A DNA stretch of 64,000 bases, taken from NCBI RefSeq assembly GCF_016595495.1, contig NZ_JAENIM010000009.1:214787-278786 (forward strand), written 5' to 3'. This document shows, one piece after another, positions 28,441-38,400 of the stretch. The DNA is from Persicirhabdus sediminis (GTDB lineage: Bacteria > Verrucomicrobiota > Verrucomicrobiia > Verrucomicrobiales > Akkermansiaceae). Numbering within the stretch: position 1 is the stretch's first letter; each line of letters starts with the position of its first letter. The notes beneath the pieces were generated by a model. It ran no database searches, was not told the origin of the DNA, and was given only the letters and a program-made list of their open reading frames with translations. A program made the position numbers and the translations under genes.

Positions 28441-30024
28441 ATGACCCGCGTTCAATCATCTTTCATGGGCAAATCAGAAAGGGCATTCTCCTACACATCC
28501 ACCTTTCCAGCCGTCTTTACATTTCTTTGCATCTCATTGATTCTGAGCAACTGTCGTTTTTTACCTGAAGTAGATCACACGCTCAATCAAAGTGCCGCAA
28601 TTCCAGCTAGCCGTGACGATAGTTTAAATACCTATTCCCAAAAGGCGCTAAAAAACGCCTCAGCTGACGAATCCGCCTTTTTGCTGATTGCCGACAACCA
28701 AGAAGCCATGGATTGGCGGCTGGCTCTGGTCGATCAAGCGGAGAGTTCGATCGATATCCAAACCTTCATCTGGTCTGGAGACGCGTCCAGCGGGCTACTT
28801 TTCACACGCATCTACGAGGCGGCAAAACGTGGTGTACGCGTGAGAATTTTATTGGATGATTTTTTGCTCAACTCAAACGACCGCGACCTCGCACGCATCA
28901 GCCAGTTTCCCAACTTAGAGATTCGCATTTTCAACCCAGTGCCTGTGCGCGGCACCAAATTTGGCGCCTTGTTTTATTACCTCACGCATTTTGATACCAT
29001 CAACCGGCGCATGCATAATAAATCATTTATCGTCGACGGCGTGTTTGCGGTGAATGGCGGCCGCAACATTGGCGATCATTATTTTGGCCTCGATAAAAAT
29101 TACAATTTTCGCGACTTAGATGTGCTCACGACTGGCCCGGTTCTGCCTGAAATTCAAAATAAATTCGATCGATTTTGGAATGATAGCCAGAGTTACCCAG
29201 CGGAGAAAATCCACCGTCGCCCACGCGAGCAAAGTTTTGCCACCTACGAAGCCAACTACGAACGTGTCTACCCAGCGGAAAAATTACAAATTTTCCCACG
29301 CGTCCGGCAAGATTGGACCAAGCGATGGAACCAGCTGGCCAAGCGCGTGAGCTACGGCAAGGCCACATTTATTGGTGACGCTCCCGAGCAAAAAGGCAAA
29401 CGCCGTACCGTCAAAGAAGTTGGTGAACTCAGCGCCAATGCCAAAAAGGAAATCTACATCGTATCGCCCTATTTCATCCCCGACAAAAATTCACTTCTCG
29501 AGGTAAAAAAACTCATCGATACTGGCGTCAAAGTAAAACTTCTCGTGCCTAGCCTGGGCGCCAACAACCATACGCCAGCGCACAGCCATTATCGAAAATA
29601 TCGCAGAGCCATCCTCAATGCGGGCATCGAACTCTACGAATACGATAGCCAGCCAAGTGAACACCAGCGAGACCTCGCGGATACCTCACCGGTGCGCGCC
29701 AAATGGATTGGCCTGCATACCAAAGCCTTTGTTTACGATAGAGAAACCTGCTTCATTGGCTCATTAAACCTAGATCCCAGAGCGATGGACATTAATACGG
29801 AAGCGGGGTTGATCATTAACTCACCAGAGCTCGCACAACAACTCGCGGAGCAAATTGACGAAATGTGTGCGCCAGCAAATTCTTGGCGCGTCATGTTCGA
29901 TCACCGCGGTCGTATTATCTGGAACCGTGGCATACAAAATCTATCGTGGCAGTCAGCGCGTAACGACGGTCAGCGCACGCTTGATGCGATCTTGCGCTGG
30001 ATCCCCATCGAGCAACAGCTTTGA
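28441..30024 (+). CDS. Phospholipase D superfamily / cardiolipin synthase-like protein
   Basis: Two HKD catalytic motifs are present: HNKSFIVDG (near residue 190) and HTKAFVYDRETCFIGSLNLDPR (starting near 426; landmarks H426 to R447). The layout matches PLD-type cardiolipin synthases and other PLD lipases/nucleases of about 500 aa. The N-terminus has a hydrophobic stretch ending LSNC, a marginal lipobox, so it may be a periplasm-facing lipoprotein. The frame can also begin at GTG 28432; neither start has an obvious ribosome binding site. Divergent from the M15-like genes and ends before two terminators. Confidence 0.85.
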   Translation: MTRVQSSFMGKSERAFSYTSTFPAVFTFLCISLILSNCRFLPEVDHTLNQSAAIPASRDDSLNTYSQKALKNASADESAFLLIADNQEAMDWRLALVDQAESSIDIQTFIWSGDASSGLLFTRIYEAAKRGVRVRILLDDFLLNSNDRDLARISQFPNLEIRIFNPVPVRGTKFGALFYYLTHFDTINRRMHNKSFIVDGVFAVNGGRNIGDHYFGLDKNYNFRDLDVLTTGPVLPEIQNKFDRFWNDSQSYPAEKIHRRPREQSFATYEANYERVYPAEKLQIFPRVRQDWTKRWNQLAKRVSYGKATFIGDAPEQKGKRRTVKEVGELSANAKKEIYIVSPYFIPDKNSLLEVKKLIDTGVKVKLLVPSLGANNHTPAHSHYRKYRRAILNAGIELYEYDSQPSEHQRDLADTSPVRAKWIGLHTKAFVYDRETCFIGSLNLDPRAMDINTEAGLIINSPELAQQLAEQIDEMCAPANSWRVMFDHRGRIIWNRGIQNLSWQSARNDGQRTLDAILRWIPIEQQL

Positions 30025-30051
30025 TAAAGGCAGCTCAGATCATCAGCCTGA

Positions 30052-30096
30052 TAAAAAAATCCAGCTGAGCTCGCGCCCAGCTGGATGGTCATTTTT
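30052..30096. terminator. Bidirectional terminator between convergent genes
   Basis: A 9-bp stem (ATCCAGCTG with CAGCTGGAT, 30059-30067 and 30078-30086) is flanked by seven A on the left and TTTTT on the right, so it can end transcription from the PLD gene (plus) and the 30142-30882 gene (minus). The arms again use CCAGCTG. Confidence 0.78.
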
Positions 30097-30097
30097 C

Positions 30098-30137
30098 CCA
30101 GCTGGGATCTAAAACCCAGCTGGCTGTTGATTTTTTT
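30098..30137 (+). terminator. Second CCAGCTGG hairpin terminator
   Basis: CCAGCTGG occurs on both sides of an A-rich loop and is followed by seven T at 30131-30137. It lies directly after the first terminator, giving a double stop for plus-strand transcription. Confidence 0.6.
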
Positions 30138-30141
30138 ATGT

Positions 30142-30882
30142 CTAGCTGCCAATCGACTTGCGAGCGTAGTCAGAACGCTCACGCAGCACGGATAGGCGGA
30201 TTTTATTGCCGGGCTCTTCTTCAGCTCGGCTCAGCGGCCAGATAAAATAAATATCGCGGCATCCTTTGGCTGGAAAAACTCGGGAATCAAATGCTGGCAC
30301 CACTTTGCCATTTTCACGGTAGGCAGCTTTCACCGCTAGGTTTCCTTTGAAGTCAGCCCCCAGCCGGTGCAGCTCTTCAGCTCCAGCGCCTAGGCTCACA
30401 CGATCTTTACCTTCAGGCCCGAGCAACAACATCAGCGGTTTATTTGACAGATTTACAAAGCGGCATGAGCCAGCTGGAAAGCCATTCAGACTATCGTCAA
30501 TCGCCCATACTTTGTAAGGAAGTTCCCCTTCAGCTGGTTTTTCCTGCTTCTGAAAAATCAACAAGGGAGCACGACCTTTGCCTGAGATATTCACTCTAGC
30601 TGCTGGGATCAATTTCCCCTCTTCCAGCTGATCAACTGCCCGGAAGAAAATAAGCTCCGGTTTGCCGCGATAGCCCAGCGCCTGAGAACGTCGTGCTGAG
30701 GGAATCGTCATCTGCACACCGCCATCTGGACCAGCGAGCATGAGCTCGCTAATGTCGCCGCTGAGCGAGTAGGTGCGTATCTGCACCCGGCCACCTTCTT
30801 GAGCAGCCAGCTGGTCAGCCAGCCCCATAGTAATGAGCAAACCCAAGCTAATGACGGCTAAAATTCGGGATAATGTTTTCAT
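30142..30882 (-). CDS. Exported ~245-aa partner protein, array unit 1
   Basis: Unrecognised family. A 246-aa protein with a signal peptide (MKTLSRILAVISLGLLITMGLADQLAAQ), then a beta-rich body. It is one of three paralogues in the window (others at 34679-35419 and 39498-40235). Shared blocks are RTYSLSG near the mature start, AIDDS, FVNLSNK-L-LLLGPEGKD, the KGNLAVKAA region, SRVFPAKGCRDIYFIWP, and a tail with KIRLSVLRERSDYARK. Each paralogue directly follows a giant prepilin-like gene; here the gap is 1 bp, implying co-translation. It may bind or chaperone its giant partner in the periplasm (inference from position only). Confidence 0.8.
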   Translation of the reverse strand: MKTLSRILAVISLGLLITMGLADQLAAQEGGRVQIRTYSLSGDISELMLAGPDGGVQMTIPSARRSQALGYRGKPELIFFRAVDQLEEGKLIPAARVNISGKGRAPLLIFQKQEKPAEGELPYKVWAIDDSLNGFPAGSCRFVNLSNKPLMLLLGPEGKDRVSLGAGAEELHRLGADFKGNLAVKAAYRENGKVVPAFDSRVFPAKGCRDIYFIWPLSRAEEEPGNKIRLSVLRERSDYARKSIGS

Positions 30883-30883
30883 A

Positions 30884-33800
30884 TTAGATTTCGTTTTTGT
30901 TTAACCAGCGGAAGCTACGCACTTCGAACTTGCGACCAAAGTCGCCCTCTTCACCTTGGTCAATCGACTCCCATCGATTATCCGGATCGGGATTCACCGG
31001 CTCAGGCGTGCGCTGAACCACCGCTTCACACCATGCTTGAGCAATGATTTTGCCCGAGCTGTCCACGGCATCCCCATAGGCACGGATAGTGAATGTATCA
31101 CTGCGCGCGGTCACCGTAGATCCCATTGCTTGCAGCACATCCCCCTGCGTTACAAAAAGCGTAGACGAGCCAGCTATTGGTACAGAGAAGTTGTTATTAC
31201 TTGGGTAAGGTTCGTGGTTTGGCAGACTATTGAAATCACTCACCGTGAATGATCCATCACGGTCTAGGCTGTTATTAATAGCCGTTGCGTTGATCGCCTG
31301 CTGAATGGTTCCGGAATTGCGGTAGAAGTTATTGGAGCTTGTCGGTATGCGGTTAACAAACTGACCAATGGTCAAGTTTGGCACCACTTCCCCACTGCGG
31401 CCAAGCTCCTTAGCGCGGTCTTCAGCTCTGCCTCTGATTTGATCAACAATCTGTTTGGCCAAAGCCTCGATCTGCTGATCGGTCAGATTGCGATAACCTG
31501 CCCACGCGTCAGCTGAGCTAGCGCTTGCGCTAGTTGTGCCTCCTGAGTTAGCCAGCGTAAGCTTAGGCATAGGATTCACATTGCTATTACTCTCCGAGCT
31601 GATGGTACTATTATAGGTATCAAAATCCTGACCTCGGAAGCCAGTTAACACCGCTCTCCAAGCCTCTTCTGAGGTTGAGTTGATATTAAATGCCCCTTTC
31701 ACCCCAAGGTGAGCCGCTGCTAGCGTGTAATCTTCTAGATCAGCAATCACTTCCTCAGCGCTCAGTGAACTCTGCATGAGAGTCATCCGGGTATTAGCCA
31801 GCGGCTCACTCTGCTCCACAAACTCAGTGATCACTTCTTTTATCACCGAGTCAGCATTGCCATTGGCATTGTTGTATACGTTGTCGGTTGGTCGCGGTGC
31901 GATTGAGGAAAAGAAATAACGATCCCACAAAGCCTGGTTGGCAAAATATGCCGAGTCAAAATGTACCCGGGAACGACCACTTGCAGACTTCGTTTCAATC
32001 AGCTCAGAAGTATTACTTATCTGTAAATTTGGAAATGATGAGCCAATAAGAAACGCTGGATTATTACCCTCAATCGAAACATTAGCATGCTGTAGGCCAC
32101 CCAGTCCTTGTAGAGGAGCTGTTGGAATTTCCATCACCACGGCTGTTTTCTGTCCAGCTGAGCCGTGACCGTCACCCCAAGTTCCCGAATCTCCTGTGAA
32201 AGAATCCATCAAACGTGGAAATCCCATCTCCGCATAATCGTAATGGTAATTCACCATTGGCGATTGCGCTCCACTACCAGGCATCAGATCAATTCCCTGA
32301 GACGGTCGGTATTCCACATTACTATCAGAAGCAGCCATCGGATTGTTGAGCAAAAATGCAGGGAATCCAGCACCGCTCACGTCATCGTATGATGTTACCG
32401 GTTTGATGTAATAATCTAGGACATTGATAGGTGTTGGGCTCAAAAGATCACCGTCGATCAAGTAACTCGGAGATGCCCGCAGGATTGCACTTTGCCCCTT
32501 GCCTTGGAACTCACCCGTGGTTGCCGTTCTCAATCCACGGCAAAATGCACTGTAGACGGTATTGTACCCACCTCGATCACGGCTGTAGAGCTCTAGATCC
32601 TGTTGTGCATAGTTATCCCAGTGGAAAAATATCTGCACTGAAGTCTCAGCTGGAATCTCACGCATTGGACTCGCATCGTTGGCTCCAGTATAAGCATCGT
32701 AATCAACATCGATGTTAATCCCCATCTCGTTGGGATCAAAACCCGACCCCATTGGCTCCATATTCATCACTGAACCCCATGACTGACCAGCAGTAGGCAC
32801 AAAAACCTTAACCTCACCCGGCTGGAATTGCTGTCCACTAGGAATAATAAACTGGGCATCGCCCTGACCACCACCACTAGTGATAGAATCCGTTTGCCCA
32901 TCACGACTGATCACGTTAGCGTATCTAACTTCCTCATTTTGCCCTTGGCTATCAAAACGCAATAAAACCTCCAAGTTGCCGATATTTTTGATAAACCGCA
33001 TCTCTTCAGTCTCTAGCCGCACGTTATAAGGATTGTGCAAAAAAACTACAGGTAAGATTCTGCCATAAATGGTAAATGTCTCCTCCTCGTCATCGTCTCC
33101 ATCACCCAGATTATCAGGTACTGAATACGCACTCATGTAGAGCATTACACGGTTCATGTATGGCACATAATTTGCCTTAGTTGGGCGTACAACATCGACC
33201 GTTCTTGAATTGCCGTGTACCCACCAACCTTCAAATTCCACCTTCTTATTTGCGTGTGGATCTTGCTGTGGCCCCCCCCAGCGCCATGCATAGGTAGCTG
33301 GCGTACGGTACCACATGCCCATCTCTGCTTTATTGGGATAATTAGCCCTAGCATCCAGAGTCGGACGTGTATTCTTAGTACTTACATCGCGGTAGAGGCG
33401 ATAGTAATCACGCAAAATATCAATCGTTGGCCCATAAAGGTAACCTTCATCTGATGGGGAAATTCCTCCTGAACCAAGCTCATCAAACTTATTATCCTGA
33501 CCGTCTTCAATATACAACAAACCAAGGTCGCGGCTGCTTGCCCCAGAGCTTCCAAATGGTGCGTCAGAATAAACAAACGGCGTATAATTCTCAATATCCT
33601 CAGCTTCAAAATCAGTATCGCGCTTTTCAAATAAGGTCGATAAATCCGTCTTCAGCCCGCCATATAAATTATTAGTCATGATGCCGACAGAATTCACCGT
33701 CAAGTTATGGAAATGCTGCTTTAATAAATCCTCATCCAGGCCACCGAGCTGCTCAGATGACTTCTTGCTCACCAACTTCTCCATATCAGCATCTTCAGGA

Positions 33801-34495
33801 TCCACGCCCTGCAGCGAGTCCATCATCTCCACAGCTGCACGCTGCATGCCTCTAGCTGCCAGTCGATTTTCTTCCTGAGTATTCTGTAGGTCTACGCGAG
33901 CTTTGACACCCTCATCACTCACCCACCAGCCGTAGTAACCTTTCAGGTCACCCGTATCACTAGCTATCTCCACTCTTGGAACAAATACATCCATGTCAGG
34001 GTCGTCCTCTACAGAGCCCACACCAACCATCTGCACCCAGTCCTCACTGCTAGCTGGTACATCACCAGAAATCTCAGCGTAATCAGCCAATGGATCACTC
34101 TCAGGACGCGATACAAACCAAGTCAAAAAATCGCCATCAGGCTGGCCATTCTCCTCAGCATCTTCAGAGCTCCAAGCTCCCACCCAGTGAGCTTTGCCCG
34201 AGCCTACACTCTCGTCCAGGTTCGCCTCAGCTGATACTCGCTGGTCGGGCCCCATATGCTTCTGCAGCTCACCCAGCGCAATGCTCAATGCCAAACGCGC
34301 ATTAGCTCTAGCCTCGGCTTGAGCCTCACCATGAGATACTGACCGCTGCGTCACCGTAGACAAACTGAGCATCGCCAGCGCCAATAAGGTAACCACCATC
34401 AATATCGCGATCGTCGCAATCAAGGAAAAGCCCTTTTCATGATATCGACGCCACCTAGATATGACCCTGCTTTGAATTTTGGCTCTACTCTTCAT
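30884..34495 (-). CDS. Giant prepilin-like protein (Verru_Chthon cassette protein A-like), array unit 1
   Basis: A 1,203-aa protein with a prepilin-type N-terminus: basic leader, then EKGFSLIATIAILMVVTLLA and a hydrophobic helix, expected to be cut after Gly. There is no Glu at position 5, which resembles PilX/GspK minor pilins. After the helix comes ARANARLALSIALGELQKHMGPDQRVSAE, a hallmark I associate with Verru_Chthon cassette protein A, then about 1,000 residues of acidic beta-rich sequence with HWVGAWSSED and GYYGWWVSDEGVKARVDL. The C-terminus VRSFRWLNKNEI is nearly identical in all three copies. The most divergent copy of the three. Likely assembled or exported by the PilB/PilC machinery (inference). 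Confidence 0.85.
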   Translation of the reverse strand: MKSRAKIQSRVISRWRRYHEKGFSLIATIAILMVVTLLALAMLSLSTVTQRSVSHGEAQAEARANARLALSIALGELQKHMGPDQRVSAEANLDESVGSGKAHWVGAWSSEDAEENGQPDGDFLTWFVSRPESDPLADYAEISGDVPASSEDWVQMVGVGSVEDDPDMDVFVPRVEIASDTGDLKGYYGWWVSDEGVKARVDLQNTQEENRLAARGMQRAAVEMMDSLQGVDPEDADMEKLVSKKSSEQLGGLDEDLLKQHFHNLTVNSVGIMTNNLYGGLKTDLSTLFEKRDTDFEAEDIENYTPFVYSDAPFGSSGASSRDLGLLYIEDGQDNKFDELGSGGISPSDEGYLYGPTIDILRDYYRLYRDVSTKNTRPTLDARANYPNKAEMGMWYRTPATYAWRWGGPQQDPHANKKVEFEGWWVHGNSRTVDVVRPTKANYVPYMNRVMLYMSAYSVPDNLGDGDDDEEETFTIYGRILPVVFLHNPYNVRLETEEMRFIKNIGNLEVLLRFDSQGQNEEVRYANVISRDGQTDSITSGGGQGDAQFIIPSGQQFQPGEVKVFVPTAGQSWGSVMNMEPMGSGFDPNEMGINIDVDYDAYTGANDASPMREIPAETSVQIFFHWDNYAQQDLELYSRDRGGYNTVYSAFCRGLRTATTGEFQGKGQSAILRASPSYLIDGDLLSPTPINVLDYYIKPVTSYDDVSGAGFPAFLLNNPMAASDSNVEYRPSQGIDLMPGSGAQSPMVNYHYDYAEMGFPRLMDSFTGDSGTWGDGHGSAGQKTAVVMEIPTAPLQGLGGLQHANVSIEGNNPAFLIGSSFPNLQISNTSELIETKSASGRSRVHFDSAYFANQALWDRYFFSSIAPRPTDNVYNNANGNADSVIKEVITEFVEQSEPLANTRMTLMQSSLSAEEVIADLEDYTLAAAHLGVKGAFNINSTSEEAWRAVLTGFRGQDFDTYNSTISSESNSNVNPMPKLTLANSGGTTSASASSADAWAGYRNLTDQQIEALAKQIVDQIRGRAEDRAKELGRSGEVVPNLTIGQFVNRIPTSSNNFYRNSGTIQQAINATAINNSLDRDGSFTVSDFNSLPNHEPYPSNNNFSVPIAGSSTLFVTQGDVLQAMGSTVTARSDTFTIRAYGDAVDSSGKIIAQAWCEAVVQRTPEPVNPDPDNRWESIDQGEEGDFGRKFEVRSFRWLNKNEI

Positions 34496-34504
34496 ATTGA
34501 AATA

Positions 34505-34519
34505 TACTATGTATTTACA
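34505..34519 (-). promoter_or_regulatory. Possible shared upstream motif, unit 1
   Basis: TGTAAATACATAGTA on the minus strand, 10 bp before the unit 1 start. It matches 13 of 15 positions with a motif upstream of unit 2 (39013-39027), and a similar word in opposite orientation lies upstream of unit 3 (43898-43912). Distances to the starts differ (10, 25 and 98 bp), so function is uncertain. Confidence 0.3.
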
Positions 34520-34619
34520 GCGATGCTCCCGTAGCCATTCGCCTAATCTTTCACTATAAACCTACTATCTATTCAAACACCTACCAGCGGCATTGCAAGT
34601 CACCGTGAGCCATGGACGC

Positions 34620-34648
34620 AAAAAACCATGAGGGAAACCCCTCATGGT
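34620..34648 (-). terminator. Terminator after array unit 2
   Basis: A perfect 10-bp stem (ACCATGAGGG/CCCTCATGGT) with a 4-nt loop, followed on the minus strand by six T. It lies 30 bp after the stop of the 34679-35419 gene and separates units 1 and 2. Confidence 0.9.
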
Positions 34649-34678
34649 CAAAGAAATCTTACTCTCTGTTAATGAATA

Positions 34679-35419
34679 TTAGCCAGAGGTTTTCGCTTTA
34701 TCTAGCATGAGCTTACCGTATTTGCTATTTTCGCGAAGCTGTTTGATCGATACTTTATGCCCCTTTCCTGGGTTACTTTTAGGGCTTACAAAATAAAGAT
34801 CTCTAGCAAGCTTGGATGGGAACAATCTTGAGTGCATTAAGGTTTCGAAACTGCTACCCTTTTTAGCGGCTACTTTGACCTCTAGATTCCCTGAAAACCC
34901 CTCTTTGAGGGCATAAGGTTTCAGCTCACCAGGCTTGATGATAAATTTATCTTTACCTCCTTTGCCGACAGCAAAATACATACTCACCTTAGATAAATTC
35001 ATGAACATCATTGAGCCGTTCTTGAACATACCTGGGTCATCGTTGATTGCTGTAACCTCATATTTTATTCCGTCACGTGGTTCGTCTAAGCTCCTAAATA
35101 ACAATAATAAATATTTGCTATTTTGAGGCAAAGTGACTTTCGCTACAGGTTTTGGAACTTCCCCCTCTTTCAAGCTATTAAGATGCTCACGTTCGAAAAA
35201 GTTCATCGTACGCTTGCCTCGATAATTGTAGACTTGAGATCTGCTTGAACTAGGGACGCCAACCTGGAGCATCCCTTCACCTTGTGAGCATAGAATTGAA
35301 TCAATGGACTTATCCAAAGAAAACGTGCGGAAGTGAAGCCGTAGCGAGGACTCTTGGGCCAAGCCACACAGCATGCCCAATAACCACAGCGCTGAGATAA
35401 ATAGACTCTGTTTTTTCAT
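34679..35419 (-). CDS. Exported ~245-aa partner protein, array unit 2
   Basis: Paralogue of the 30142-30882 and 39498-40235 products; family unrecognised. A 246-aa protein with signal peptide (MKKQSLFISALWLLGMLCGLA), then RTFSLDKSIDSIL, VPSSSRSQVYNYRGKRTMNF, AINDDPGMFKNGSMMFMNLS, FAVGKGGKDKF, SRLFPSKLARDLYFVSPK and GHKVSIKQLRENSKYGK. Closer to the unit 3 copy than to unit 1. It begins 5 bp after the giant gene and ends at a strong terminator. Confidence 0.8.
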   Translation of the reverse strand: MKKQSLFISALWLLGMLCGLAQESSLRLHFRTFSLDKSIDSILCSQGEGMLQVGVPSSSRSQVYNYRGKRTMNFFEREHLNSLKEGEVPKPVAKVTLPQNSKYLLLLFRSLDEPRDGIKYEVTAINDDPGMFKNGSMMFMNLSKVSMYFAVGKGGKDKFIIKPGELKPYALKEGFSGNLEVKVAAKKGSSFETLMHSRLFPSKLARDLYFVSPKSNPGKGHKVSIKQLRENSKYGKLMLDKAKTSG

Positions 35420-35424
35420 AATAA

Positions 35425-38400
35425 TTAGATTTCGTCTTTATTAAGCCATCTAAAGGAAACGATAGCAAAACGTCGCGCCTTATCATTTGCATTCGCATCT
35501 ACTTCCAGTTCGTTGTTTGGGTCTGGCTCCACTGGCTGAGATGTGCGTTGCACAATCGCCTCGCACCACGCCTGAGCGATGATTTTCCCGTTGCTATCTA
35601 CTGCGTCACCGTAGGTTCTGATTTTGAAAGTATCGCTGCGTACCACCAAACTCGCTCCGATTGCTTGCAATACATCACTCTGCAAAACAAAAGCAGGGCT
35701 AGAGGCTGATACCGGCAATGACAAATCTTTGGCGTCGCCTTCGTAGGCTATTTCATAACTTTCACCCCCCTGATCTTTAGAGTCATAAACTCCATACGAA
35801 TCCATGGAGGAATTGATCCCTGAGTCAGATAAAGCCAATTGGATTAACCCTTGCTTCCTATGCTCGGTAATCGAACTCTCTGGCGAACGGTTTACAAATT
35901 GCCCCATCGTTAGGAAAGGCACAACTGGCGTACTCCCACCGAGGCTTTCAGAACGCTTTCTAGCCTCAGCTACCAAGCTCTCAGCCAAAGCCGCAATCTG
36001 TCCGTCATCAAGCTGGCTGAAACCAGTCCAACTATCGTCGCCATTTCCTCTAGGCCCCTTTACTCCCGAGCCAGGGCTCAAGCTTAAGCGAGAAAAACTA
36101 CTATTTTCACCGTTTGCTTGGTCCCCTGACGCAGTTCTCATTGATTGATCTCTGAAAGCGGACAAAACAGCCTTCCAAGCCTCTTCATTCGTTGAGTTGA
36201 CATTAAATCCACCCTTCAAATACAAATAAGCTGCGCTAGTATCGAAATCTTGCAGTTTATCCTCAACCTCTTGGCGATCCACTGACTTGGACTGCGCAAT
36301 TTCAAACTGTTTATTATTAAATGACTCCACAGAATCATAAACATCTGTAATCAACTGCTTGATGTCGCTCGATGGATCTTTCTCACTCTCATAGCTACTA
36401 TCAGACGGTTTCGGTCCAATAGACGAGAAGAAGTAGCTATCCCATAGGTAATGGTTACACAGATAACTAAGATCATATTGCGTCTCGTTACCAGGCTCTA
36501 CAATATTCTGCGATGAACTTAGATTGAGATTATAGAATGAGTTGCCAATGGCTAATGCTGGCTGGTGACCGCGTGGTGCCACATTGGTATGCTGCAGCGC
36601 ACCCAGTGACATCATTGGAGCAGTTGGCACCTCCAGCACCACACTATACTTCTCACCAGATGCCCCGTTTTGGCTCCCCCATGTGCTAGAGCCATAGGCT
36701 CCATCATTGGTTTGGGTAACTAATGAATAGTCGTTACATTCATCCAGATAAGAATATGTATGCGCTGAATATACCGAAGCCCCAGGACGAAATACTCTAC
36801 CTTCTTTCATATTCGAATCTGAAGAAGAAAGAGGGTTACCAAAAACAAAAGCTGGAATGCTGCCCTTTTCAGACGAATCCACTGTATTATATTTAGCAGG
36901 CTTGACGAATAGGTCATCCACAACGATTGGGGTAATTGCCGTTAGATTTAGCACTGCATGAGGGTCGGCGCTATTGCACACTCTATCCGGCTCATTTTGT
37001 AGCTCTCCATCTTTCGAAAAATACCCCTTATAACTGCCTTCATTAGTCCTAGTGAAACCACTAAAAACGGTATTAAAATCACCTCCCCTATCACTCTCAG
37101 AAATTTCAAAATCTTGTTTACTCCATTGTTGCCAACCAAACATCATCTTCAGCTGAGTCTCTGGATCTAAGCCCTGTAACATTTTAATGATGGCTTGCGT
37201 TGCTTGGTTTGCACCCGAAGCTGTGTGCGGGTCAAAGGTCATCGCCATAGTATCAGGATCAAAACTATCACCTAGTAGGGTCATTTCCATAGTAGTCCCC
37301 CATGGCACTTTGCCATTAGGTACAAAAATTTTCACCTCACCAGGCTCAAATTCGGTTTTATTATTCACTACAAATTGTGCATCAGGAGCATTTCCGTCAC
37401 CACTATTGATGATTTCGGACCCCTCTTGTCTAAGCAAACTAGTTAACTGTAGTTCATTGATAGAACTTTCGCCCTCCTCAGTGATGACCTTAAAATAGAG
37501 ATTTGCATCGCGCAGGTTGCGCAAATAGCGCATCCGCTCAACCTCAAGCTTCACGTTATAAGGATTGTGAACATACATCACTGGCATGAAGCGCAGATGG
37601 ATATCATAAAGCTCATCGCCTGATTCTATCGCTTGCACCGATACATACATAATCAAGCGATTTAAATAAGGAGTAAGGTTGCCATGCAATAATCGAGTTG
37701 TCGGAAATGTTCCACCACCCCAGAACGCAATATTAATTGTCGATTCTACTTCAGGGTCATTTTTAATACCGTTCTTCCATGAAGTCACGCAGGCTGTTCT
37801 GCGCCACATGTCACTGCCAAACTCAGATTTATTTGGATAACTCGCACGAGCTTTCACCATTGGCGAGCCACTGGTACCGATATTTTGTTTATAAAGTCGA
37901 TATTGGTTACGCAGAGTATCAATGGTAGGTCCATACACATTATCATGTCTGAATAACAAACCCTTATCAACACTGCGAGAGCTGGTGACTGGAGTACCGC
38001 TATTTACAAAACTAGCATAATCAGCTGGGTCAATCCCCTCAAAATCATCATCATCCATCTCAAATAGAAGAGACAAATCTTTTTTCAGGCCGCCCTCACG
38101 GTTATCAGTCATGATGCTACGAGAATGCGATGTTGCACTATGGAAAAGCTCCCTTGAGATATCACCACTCAAGCTAGACATTTGCCCAATAGACTGCAGG
38201 CTAATCAACTTGTTAATCTCTGTACTGCCTGCGTCAAAGTTAGCCAAACTAGCCATCACCTCCACAGCAGGTCGCTGGTTAGTTTGAGATGCTAGAGCTA
38301 TCTCCGTTTGCTCTTTATCTAAATTCACTCTGGCCTTCACGCCTTCATCACCGACCCACCAAGCATAATTGCCTGAATGCAGTCCCATGTTATTATTTAC

